A DNA stretch of 34,274 bases from an uncultured Actinomycetes bacterium (lineage in GTDB: Bacteria > Actinomycetota > Coriobacteriia > Coriobacteriales > Atopobiaceae): positions 1 to 34,274 of the forward strand of contig ONMP01000015.1 in assembly GCA_900318935.1 (NCBI GenBank), in the 5' to 3' direction. The translations under genes and the position numbers were made by a program. Positions 7,074 to 14,110 of this stretch are shown one piece after another. Under the pieces are notes generated by a model, which was not told the origin of the DNA, searched no databases, and saw only the letters and a program-made list of their open reading frames with translations. Position 1 is the stretch's first letter. Every line of letters begins with the position of its first letter.

Positions 7074-7321
7074 CCGAAGAGCAGATTGCGAGCTACATTG
7101 AGCGTGCAGAGCGAGACGAGCTCGACCTGACCTCGTGGGAGCCGGTTGCGGTCGTTCGCGGAGACGAGGTAAGACAGCAACCCAGAGTGGTGAACATCTC
7201 CCTGCCAGACTGGCTCGTGCGCAACCTTGACGCAGAGGCGAGCAGGCGCAACGTAACGAGAAAGGATCTCATCAACACCATACTGGTCAAGGCAGCCGAC
7301 TCGCGGTATTCATTCGCGTGA
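7070..7321 (+). CDS. Ribbon-helix-helix antitoxin (CopG/BrnA-like)
   Basis: 83 residues from the ATG at 7070, chosen because it overlaps the upstream stop (ATGA coupling); the in-frame ATG at 6980 would add 30 residues of unrelated composition. The N-terminal 35 residues (MTEEQIASYIERAERDELDL) are acidic and would wrap the toxin. A proline- and valine-rich link then leads to the DNA-binding RHH: PRVVNISLPDWLVRNLDAEASRRNVTRKDLINTILVKAAD, with the beta strand VVNISL and two helices. It would repress its own promoter as a dimer. An inverted repeat ATACT-CGTAA-AGTAT at about 6917-6931 is a possible operator. With the toxin gene apparently broken, this may be an orphan antitoxin. Confidence 0.75.
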   Translation: MTEEQIASYIERAERDELDLTSWEPVAVVRGDEVRQQPRVVNISLPDWLVRNLDAEASRRNVTRKDLINTILVKAADSRYSFA

Positions 7322-7358
7322 TGCGGTTACACATGTGCTAAGCACGCCACCTCAGTCT

Positions 7359-7403
7359 GAGCCTCCCGACCCCTTGCCATGGCAGAAGAAGGTCGGGAGG
7401 CTC
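7359..7403. repeat. Long intergenic hairpin between antitoxin and HerA-like gene
   Basis: Arms GAGCCTCCCGACC (7359-7371) and GGTCGGGAGGCTC (7391-7403) are a perfect 13-bp inverted repeat around a 19-base loop that itself holds the palindrome TGCCATGGCA. It lies between two convergent genes, so it may terminate transcription both ways, although no T-run follows on either side. Confidence 0.7.
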
Positions 7404-7439
7404 AATGCGCGCGTTGCGCCATTGTTGTCGGCTGTAAAG

Positions 7440-9116
7440 CTACCTCCGCGTGCCGAAGATGCCGCGCAGAATCTGCCTGCTCGCCTCGCGCCCGATGGTA
7501 CCCACCACGCTGGTAACCACGGTGTTCGTCACGCGGTCGCGGGCACGCTTGGCCTCTGCCTCCTTGCGCTCGGCTTCCTTCTCGGCCTTGAGACGCAGGC
7601 GGTCCGCCTCCTTCTCGGCCTTCAGGCGCAGACGCTCCTCTTCCTTCTCGGCTTTCAGACGCAGCCTCTCGGCCTCCCTTGCCTCGGCAGCAGCCCTGGC
7701 AGCGGCTTCCCTATCGGCTTTTGCGGCGGCGGCAGCTTCCTCCTTGGCCTTTTGCGCTTCGAACGCAGCCTTCTCCTTCTCGAACGCCGCACGCTCGGCA
7801 GCGAGGCGGGCTGCTTCGCTAGCCTCGGCACGCTCTTGTTCTATGAGCTCGTAGGCGCTCTCGCGGTCATATGCCTCCTCGTACTTGTTCATGAGCTCGT
7901 ACTCGTTGGCGATGACGGTGCTTACGATGCCCGCATCTGCAGCGGCCATGCGGCACCCCGGGAAGAGCACCTTTGCACGTTCCACGATGGACGGCTTGCC
8001 ACTCGCGTCGAGGAAGCTTACGAGCGCCTCACCCGTCGCGACGTCCTGCAGGGCCTGCACGGTGTCGAAGGCGGGATTGGTGCGGAAGCTTGCCGCTGCC
8101 GCCTTGACTGCGCGCTGCTCGGCCGGGGTGTAGGCGCGAAGCCCGTGCTGCACACGGTTGGAGAGCTGGGCCAGCACCTCACCGGGCACATCGGCAGGTG
8201 ACTGCGTGATGAAGTACACGCCCACGCCCTTGGAGCGAATGAGCTTGACGACCTGCACGACCTTGTCGGTGAGCGACTTGGGCATGCCGTTGAAGAGCAA
8301 GTGAGCCTCGTCAAAGAAGAAGACGAACTTCGGCTTGTCAGGGTCTCCCACCTCGGGCAACCGCTCAAAGAGCGTCGAGAGCATCCAAAGCAGGAACATC
8401 GAGTACACGAGCGGGGTGTTGATGAGACGCGACGCGTTGAGGATGTTCACGTAGCCGCGACCGTTTGCATCGCAGTCAAACCAATCCATGATGTCGAGGT
8501 TCGGCTCGCCAAAGAAGATGTCACCGCCCTGATCCTCCACCGCGATGAGCGCGCGCTGGATGGCACCCACCGACTGACTGGAGACACGTCCGTAGGTGAT
8601 CTCGTACTCCTTGGAGTGGTCAGCCACATAGGTGAGCATGGCACGCAGGTCTTTGAGGTCGATCAGCAGCATCTGCTGGTCATCCGCCACGCGAAAGACG
8701 ATGTTGAGCACGCCCTTCTGCACCTCGGTGAGGCCCAGAAGTCGACCCAGCAGCTCAGGCCCCATGTCGGAAATCGTCACGCGCACCGGTATGCCCGCGT
8801 CGCCGAGCATGTCCCATATGCGACACGACGTGCCTTGGAAGGCGAACTCACGCTCATCGATACCAAAGGCCTCCATGCGCGTACGCAGCGCGTCCGTGAA
8901 CTCGCCCGCCTGCGCCATGCCCGTGACGTCGCCCTTGACATCAGCCATAAAGACGGGCACGCCCGCGTCGGAGAAGCCCTCGGCCATGACCTTGAGCGTC
9001 ACCGTCTTGCCCGTACCTGTGGCACCTGCAATGAGACCGTGTCTGTTTGCTTTGTTGAGCAGCAGGTAGCAGGGGTTGTCACCCTGCGCCATCCAGATGC
9101 GATCGTCCTTGAGCAT
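7440..9116 (-). CDS. HerA-like ATPase (DUF853 family) with charged coiled-coil tail
   Basis: 558 residues from the ATG at 9116, which has a ribosome site (GAAAGGACTCCC). An in-frame ATG 12 codons earlier overlaps the -10 box and is rejected. The domain order is Walker A GATGTGKT (residues 31-38), VFMADVKGDVTG, the typical DUF853 core (RVTISDMGPELLGRLLGL), and Walker B with FVFFFDEAHLLFNG, then FITQSPADVP. The family is related to archaeal HerA and E. coli YjgR; these are hexameric ATPases, with a DNA-translocation role suspected but not shown for YjgR. From about residue 425 the protein becomes an alanine/glutamate/lysine coiled coil with three near-identical RLRLKAEKE units, then a conserved hydrophobic end TNTVVTSVVGTIGREASRQILRGIFGTRR. 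It is monocistronic with its own promoter. Confidence 0.9.
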   Translation of the reverse strand: MLKDDRIWMAQGDNPCYLLLNKANRHGLIAGATGTGKTVTLKVMAEGFSDAGVPVFMADVKGDVTGMAQAGEFTDALRTRMEAFGIDEREFAFQGTSCRIWDMLGDAGIPVRVTISDMGPELLGRLLGLTEVQKGVLNIVFRVADDQQMLLIDLKDLRAMLTYVADHSKEYEITYGRVSSQSVGAIQRALIAVEDQGGDIFFGEPNLDIMDWFDCDANGRGYVNILNASRLINTPLVYSMFLLWMLSTLFERLPEVGDPDKPKFVFFFDEAHLLFNGMPKSLTDKVVQVVKLIRSKGVGVYFITQSPADVPGEVLAQLSNRVQHGLRAYTPAEQRAVKAAAASFRTNPAFDTVQALQDVATGEALVSFLDASGKPSIVERAKVLFPGCRMAAADAGIVSTVIANEYELMNKYEEAYDRESAYELIEQERAEASEAARLAAERAAFEKEKAAFEAQKAKEEAAAAAKADREAAARAAAEAREAERLRLKAEKEEERLRLKAEKEADRLRLKAEKEAERKEAEAKRARDRVTNTVVTSVVGTIGREASRQILRGIFGTRR

Positions 9117-9150
9117 GGGAGTCCTTTCGCCGTGGTTGCATGCAACGCTC

Positions 9151-9159
9151 ATTGTAGCA
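9151..9159 (-). promoter_or_regulatory. Extended -10 promoter of the HerA-like gene
   Basis: The minus strand reads TGCTACAAT about 35 bases before the chosen ATG, giving a leader of about 28 bases. The nine bases and their context (gCAcTGCTACAATGaG) resemble the element at 6881-6889. Confidence 0.6.
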
Positions 9160-9503
9160 GTGCGACGCGACGAGGGGACAGCTACAGAGTAGCATGCTTC
9201 GTTACGGGCGGATTTGCACCGCTTGCGCCGCTTGACAGGTAACTTTCAGCTGACAGCTGATGAAAGGAACGGACGGGCTTGCTACGCTCGAACACGCAGA
9301 GAGCGACTTCCCGTCGCTCGGTGGAGCATACCCGGCGCGTAACGATTATTTCTGTCCCGTGTCCGTGCAAAAATTGCCATTGTGAGGCCCAACGTCTGGC
9401 GGACCCTTACCGTCGAATGGCGATGAATGCAAGGAGGTGCTACGACTACTTATACTGCGACACACATTTGAACGACCAAATGAGCAACGATAGGAGTACT
9501 GAC
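9160..9503. other. Upstream region of the repeat-protein gene
   Basis: No gene is recognised. The reading frame of the downstream protein stays open back to an ATG at 9279, but that stretch reads as an unlikely Arg/Cys-rich sequence without a ribosome site. A TATACT at about 9451-9456 could be the -10 for the gene starting at 9504, giving a leader of about 40 bases; the -35 (TGCAAG) is poor. TTGACA at about 9234 has no partner at the right distance. Confidence 0.4.
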
Positions 9504-12107
9504 ATGCGAGGCGCCCACTCACACAAACCCTCAGCTCTGCAACATGCAATCACAGTGTTCACGGTGTTCGTCATGGTATTCGGACCCACTCCCGTGCCAG
9601 TGATCGCCGAGGTAACCAGCGATGAGACACTAGACCAGATTGTCACCGATCCTCAGGATGCGACAGTTACGGCGCAAGGATCGACTCAAGGAATCAATGA
9701 CCCTGCAAGCGATAGCACCGACATTCCAGAGACTGAAAGCGCCGCCGATGGCACCGTCCCAGAGAATGCGGCCGTCACACATGACGAGACAAGCGATGCC
9801 GCACCTACTTCTAGCGAAGGTACGGACGAACCAAACACCAGCAAGACGAACGACCAGACCGACCTGGCCATCCAGGACGACTCGAACGAAACGGAACTCG
9901 CTACCGGCGCGGAAGAAACCACTGAGGAGCCCAACGAGGAAGCACGCACCTATACCGTCGTCTTTGAGGCCAACGGCGGCACCGGCTCGATGAATCCCCT
10001 TGTCGACTGCGTATATGATGAGCCGCACCAACTACCCACCTGCAAGTTCCAACGCGTTGGATACAGCTTTGTGGGATGGAACGACCAGGCAGACGGAGGT
10101 GGCAAAGCATACGCCGACGAGGAGAAGCTGATCATCGCGTCCCCAGAGCCACAAGAGATCGAACCAGAGGACAGCCTGACCCTCTACGCACAGTGGACTG
10201 CGAACGTCTATCAGATCACATACGAGCTTGACGGCGGTACAAACGACCCCGCTAACCCGCTGACATACACATCAGAGTCAGAGACCACAACGCTTGCAAC
10301 TCCGAAAAAGACCGGCTACACCTTCGATGGATGGTATGCTGACGCATCGTACCGCAACGCCGTAACCAGCATTCGGAAGGGCAGCGTCGGCGACATTGTG
10401 CTCTATGCGCGTTGGCACGCCAACTCCTACAGCATTCGATATGCAGGCAATGGATCAACCTCAGGTCAAATGGCTACCGTCACCGGTTGCTACTATGGCA
10501 CGTCTTATGAGCTCACGGCAAACGCATTCAAACGCACCGGATACACATTTAAGTCGTGGAACACCAAGGCGGACGGAAGTGGACGTACCTACGCAAACCA
10601 TGCAAGCATCAAGAACCTCACTTCCAAAGACGGGGCAACCGTCACGCTGTACGCACAATGGGCTCCGTATTCCTATGCCATTACCTATGTGCTCAAAGGT
10701 GGGAAAAACAGCTCTTCGAACCCAAAGAGCTACACCATCAAATCAGCAACAATCAATCTTGCGAATCCAAAGCGGTCCGGCTATAAGTTTGAGGGATGGT
10801 ATACAAGCTCCTCTTACAGGACCAAGGTCACGTCTATCCCCAAGGGCAGCACGGGCAAGAAGACCTTCTATGCCAAATGGTCGATTCTCACATATAGGCT
10901 CACCTACATACTCAACGGAGGCACGAACAATAGCTCCAATCCCTCGACCTACAAGGTAACCAACGCCACGATCACCCTCGCGAAGCCCACACGCAGAGGA
11001 TACACGTTTGGCGGATGGTACTCCGATGCCACCTACAAGACCCGCATCTCATCCATCGCAAAGGGCAGCACGGGTAGCAAGAAGCTTTACGCCAAGTGGA
11101 CCCCAACCAAATACACCATCACCTATAACCTAAACGGTGGTACAAACAGCAAGAAGAATCCTGCAACCTACACCATCACGTCAACCACGGTCACCCTCAT
11201 GAATCCTACCCGTACGGGTTACAGCTTCATGGGATGGTACACAAGCTCCTCCTACAAGACTAGAGTCACGTCCATCCCCAAGGGCAGCACGGGCAAGAAG
11301 ACCCTCTATGCCAAGTGGAAGGCACACTCTTACAGTATCGTATTCAACGGCAACGGAGCCACCTCCGGCAGCATGTCCAGACAGTCGAACCTCAGCTACG
11401 GCACCAGCCACACTTTGGCCGCCAACACATTCTCGCGAAGCGGTTACACCTTCAAGGGTTGGAACACCAAGGCAAACGGCACAGGAGCTTCTTACTCAAA
11501 CAGGTCAGTTGTCAAAAACCTGACCTCGACACAGAACGGTGTCGTAACGCTCTACGCTCAATGGGAGAGCTTGGTCTCATGGACCCTCAGTGACACCAGT
11601 TACGGCGGGGTTGCCATCATCAAGAACAACAACCCATACAACATCAAGCTTACGGCGACGTTCCTCTACTACAACGGTTCGACCCTCGTCGATACTCAGA
11701 AAGAGTACGCTTATTGCCTCGAGAGGGGCCGTACCTGTGCGCTCCAGGGCTGGATATACAAAGTCAACTACACCTCGGTAAGGCTTCAGGTCTCGTGGGA
11801 AAGAGCCTCAAACAGCATAGTTGGGAACGCATCACGCATCTCTTGCAGTTCAAACTTCGGCAGTAACAACGTGATGGTCTCCGTAAGGAACAACGGTGTC
11901 TCGGCAGAGTTTACCCAAGTGGCTGTAGTGTTCTACAAGGGTGGCAAGGTCGTAGGCTACGATTATCAATACGCCGATGTCGACAACCCTGGCAGCACCG
12001 ACTACCTCGATTTCCGTTTCCCCCACACGAGGGACTACGACACCATCGTGCCAGACTCGTATAAGGTCTATGTCAACGAGTCCTATCGCTACGACTGGTC
12101 GAGGTAG
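9504..12107 (+). CDS. Secreted protein with seven InlB B-type (Listeria-Bacteroides) repeats
   Basis: 867 residues. The ATG at 9504 is preferred over upstream in-frame ATGs because only it has a ribosome site (AGGAG, 8 bases) and leads straight into a signal peptide (ALQHAITVFTVFVMVFGPTPVPVIAEV). A Thr/Asp/Glu-rich linker of about 110 residues follows. Seven beta-rich repeats of 70-83 residues come next, each ending LYAxW. Four are short (GGT..NP...TGYTFDGWY...TSIPKGS) and three are long (GNGxxSG...GYTFKxWNTKADGSG..Y), in the order long-short-long-short-short-short-long. The last 170 residues (from SWTLSDTSYGG) look like one or two FxLYD-like beta-sandwiches. No LPXTG, transmembrane tail or cell-wall-binding repeat is visible, so retention at the surface is uncertain. 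A role in adhesion is inferred from the repeat type. Confidence 0.88.
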   Translation: MRGAHSHKPSALQHAITVFTVFVMVFGPTPVPVIAEVTSDETLDQIVTDPQDATVTAQGSTQGINDPASDSTDIPETESAADGTVPENAAVTHDETSDAAPTSSEGTDEPNTSKTNDQTDLAIQDDSNETELATGAEETTEEPNEEARTYTVVFEANGGTGSMNPLVDCVYDEPHQLPTCKFQRVGYSFVGWNDQADGGGKAYADEEKLIIASPEPQEIEPEDSLTLYAQWTANVYQITYELDGGTNDPANPLTYTSESETTTLATPKKTGYTFDGWYADASYRNAVTSIRKGSVGDIVLYARWHANSYSIRYAGNGSTSGQMATVTGCYYGTSYELTANAFKRTGYTFKSWNTKADGSGRTYANHASIKNLTSKDGATVTLYAQWAPYSYAITYVLKGGKNSSSNPKSYTIKSATINLANPKRSGYKFEGWYTSSSYRTKVTSIPKGSTGKKTFYAKWSILTYRLTYILNGGTNNSSNPSTYKVTNATITLAKPTRRGYTFGGWYSDATYKTRISSIAKGSTGSKKLYAKWTPTKYTITYNLNGGTNSKKNPATYTITSTTVTLMNPTRTGYSFMGWYTSSSYKTRVTSIPKGSTGKKTLYAKWKAHSYSIVFNGNGATSGSMSRQSNLSYGTSHTLAANTFSRSGYTFKGWNTKANGTGASYSNRSVVKNLTSTQNGVVTLYAQWESLVSWTLSDTSYGGVAIIKNNNPYNIKLTATFLYYNGSTLVDTQKEYAYCLERGRTCALQGWIYKVNYTSVRLQVSWERASNSIVGNASRISCSSNFGSNNVMVSVRNNGVSAEFTQVAVVFYKGGKVVGYDYQYADVDNPGSTDYLDFRFPHTRDYDTIVPDSYKVYVNESYRYDWSR

Positions 12108-12123
12108 TGTTCTAGGGCAAAGG

Positions 12124-13002
12124 TTAGCGCTTGAGTAGCAAGTCGTATACGTCCGAGCGCGACATCGAGAACTCCTGGGCCAAGCGTTTCGCAAGACGAC
12201 TCTTTGACTCGCCCGAGGCCAGCCCTTCGGCAATCGCATCCTCAAGTGACCGCGATCCCGCTGTGGGATTGTGGTCACTTGGCCACAATCCCACAGCGGG
12301 ATCGCGGTCATCTTTGCAAGGTCCTTCGACCACGATTACGCACTCGCCGCGCAGCTCCGGCCTATCCGCCACCCGGCGCGCCAACTCCGGAGCCACATCG
12401 CGCACGACCTCCTCGTGCAGTTTGGTGAGTTCGCGCACAAGCGCCGCACGCCGCGCGGGCATGACCTCGGCCACTGAAGCCAGCGTCGCCGCCACTCGAT
12501 GCGGTGACTCATAGAAGACGAGCGCCCCCGGCACGAACGCCAACTCGCGTAGACGTCGCTCCCGAGCCCCTGACTTGCGCGGTAGAAACCCCTCAAAGAA
12601 GAAGTGCTCCATAGGAAGTCCCGACGCGACAAGCGCGCAGGTCACGGCACTTGGCCCCGGAATCACCTCCACAGGCAAACCCCGTTCGAGCGCCTCGTCC
12701 ACCAGCTGTTGCCCCGGATCGGAGATTCCCGGCATGCCGGCATCGGAGACGAACGCCACGCGCTCGCCCAACTCCACACGCTCCATCACGCCCGCGATGC
12801 GCGATGCGATGACGTTCTGGTCACAGCGTACGAGCGACACGCGGATGTCGAAGCGAGCGAGCAGTCTCGACGTGACGCGCGTGTCTTCGCAGAGCAGCAC
12901 ATCTGCCCGCCGCAAGGTATCGAGCACGCGAGGGGAAGCATCGTCGAGATTGCCGATGGGCGTGCCCACCATCGAGAGCATACCAGAACCTGCCGCACTC
13001 AC
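12124..13002 (-). CDS. rsmI: 16S rRNA (cytidine1402-2'-O)-methyltransferase RsmI
   Basis: 292 residues. The tetrapyrrole-methylase fold is clear: MVGTPIGNLDDASPRVLDTL at the N-terminus, LLCEDTRVTSRLLAR, then SDAGMPGISDPG (the SAM-binding turn), VEVIPGPSAVTCALVASG, FEGFLPRK and LVFYESPHRV. The enzyme 2'-O-methylates C1402 of 16S rRNA with SAM. It starts with GTG overlapping the stop of the GH5-like gene by 4 bases (GTGA), so translation is probably coupled. Residues 231-252 are an insertion encoded by a 64-bp double palindrome (listed separately), placed between the SAM-fold end (VIVVEGP) and the C-terminal helical region (LEDAIAEGLASGESKSRLAKRLAQEF). The reading frame stays open and the catalytic part is complete, so the enzyme is probably active. 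Confidence 0.95.
   Translation of the reverse strand: MSAAGSGMLSMVGTPIGNLDDASPRVLDTLRRADVLLCEDTRVTSRLLARFDIRVSLVRCDQNVIASRIAGVMERVELGERVAFVSDAGMPGISDPGQQLVDEALERGLPVEVIPGPSAVTCALVASGLPMEHFFFEGFLPRKSGARERRLRELAFVPGALVFYESPHRVAATLASVAEVMPARRAALVRELTKLHEEVVRDVAPELARRVADRPELRGECVIVVEGPCKDDRDPAVGLWPSDHNPTAGSRSLEDAIAEGLASGESKSRLAKRLAQEFSMSRSDVYDLLLKR
12247..12310. repeat. Pair of 31-bp palindromic units inserted in frame in rsmI
   Basis: Two 31-base units (12247-12277 and 12280-12310) are separated by 2 bases and arranged as inverted copies, so the whole element also folds as a perfect 28-bp stem with an 8-base loop (12275-12282). Each unit has 13-base arms of the type TGACCGCGATCCC around a 5-base centre (GCTGT or ACAGC). 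The same unit occurs at 27431-27461, 27466-27496 and 28282-28312. Read in the rsmI frame it codes for DRDPAVGLWPSDHNPTAGS, which is foreign to the family. Confidence 0.9.
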
Positions 13003-14036
13003 TTGAGCATGCTCCGCTCAAAGCTGGAGAGGGCAACGCGCGAATCCCAGCCCGAGAGATGCCCGCTCGTCTTCCACGTCTGAAAGAACCACGCCGGCAG
13101 GTCCTCGAACGCAGCGATTTGCTCCGCGCAGTACACGCGCTCGAGGGCAATGCGTCCCTCAGGCGTCATGAGCGAGTCCGCAAAGGGCAGCGCAGCCGAC
13201 CAAGCGCCCACCATGACGGGCAGGCCAGTACGCATGGCACGAGCAAGCGTCTTTCGCGAACGGGAAATCAGGGTCGCCGCGCCAGCGGGACCAGTGGCAT
13301 CGACCTGATCGTCATAGTGATACAGGTGGCAGTCGAGCCAAACACCGGTATACTTGCGGGTCGCTGCAAACACGCTCCATGCCTTGGGCTGATCGGCATC
13401 CGGCAGCACCACGCATGGCCCCTCCCCCGCCGCCGTGCGAATCACATCGTATGCCTCACGATAATAATTGCGCAGCGAGTGCAGTGGCACCCCGTCCGAG
13501 ATGCTGATCAGCCTCTTACGACGCTGCAAAACCGGCTCTTGGGCAACCTCAATGCCAAACAACGCCGACTCCTTCGCATAACGAGCGGCAAGGGCGCCCA
13601 GAACGGACAGCATGTCCGCGCGATGCCCGCGCCCCGTCGTCAAGAGCACGTCTTCCTCGCCCCGAGCGCCAGGATTGATTGCCAAGACAAGCAGGACACG
13701 CAGACCGTTGGCAGCTGCCCATGCAAAGGCGTCATCCACCTGTTCGATGCAACCAACGTAACGTCCCGGGTTTGGCCCTTCCTCGCCAAGCACGTACCAC
13801 GGTACGGGAAGGCGCACAGCGTTGAATCCCCTACGCGCGATGAGCTTGAAATCCGTCTCAGTAACGAAGCTCGAACGATGGTTGCTGATGAGCTCGCGAT
13901 AGAGGTCATCTCCGAGGACGTCCACGAGGTTTTGTTCCCCCAAGGATCCCGTCCCCGCAAAAAGCTCAGGTGTCACCCACTGCTCGAGACCGAGCCATCC
14001 AGCTAGATTCACGCCATGCAGAGCTTCTGTGGCCAT
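12999..14036 (-). CDS. GH5-like protein lacking the catalytic nucleophile (probable pseudo-glycosidase)
   Basis: 345 residues of glycoside hydrolase family 5 architecture, closest in motif layout to exo-beta-1,3-glucanases. It has LHGVNLAGWLGLEQWVTPELF, ETDFKLIARRGFNAVRLPVPW, an acid/base region FGIEVAQEP, WLDCHLYHY and VMVGAWSAALPF. In active members the acid/base sits in N-E-P and the nucleophile in G-E-W-S. Here the first reads Q166-E167-P168 and the second G277-A278-W279-S280 (codon GCT), so the nucleophile Glu is absent. No signal peptide is present, so it is cytoplasmic. The ribosome site is GAGGGGACGC before ATG; a TATACT lies 31 bases upstream of the ATG (14067-14072). It lies in the same direction between ricT and rsmI. 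A sugar-binding or regulatory role is inference. Confidence 0.85.
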   Translation of the reverse strand: MATEALHGVNLAGWLGLEQWVTPELFAGTGSLGEQNLVDVLGDDLYRELISNHRSSFVTETDFKLIARRGFNAVRLPVPWYVLGEEGPNPGRYVGCIEQVDDAFAWAAANGLRVLLVLAINPGARGEEDVLLTTGRGHRADMLSVLGALAARYAKESALFGIEVAQEPVLQRRKRLISISDGVPLHSLRNYYREAYDVIRTAAGEGPCVVLPDADQPKAWSVFAATRKYTGVWLDCHLYHYDDQVDATGPAGAATLISRSRKTLARAMRTGLPVMVGAWSAALPFADSLMTPEGRIALERVYCAEQIAAFEDLPAWFFQTWKTSGHLSGWDSRVALSSFERSMLK

Positions 14037-14110
14037 ATGCGTCCCCTCTCGTCGGCGCCACCTACCAGTATAGACCTCAGACGGGACGGAATGACGTTCG
14101 TTTCAGCAAC

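Noticed and set aside
7620..7700. Short tandem DNA repeat in the HerA-like gene
   Set aside because: It is explained by the RLRLKAEKE coiled-coil units of the protein tail.
9279..9503. Upstream extension of the repeat protein
   Set aside because: The frame is open, but the residues are Arg/Cys-rich, there is no ribosome site, and a proper signal peptide starts at 9504.
10200..11570. Repeated DNA that might be taken for a CRISPR or satellite array
   Set aside because: The periodicity of about 210-245 bases is that of protein repeats with conserved GW and LYAxW residues; there are no short identical repeats with unique spacers.
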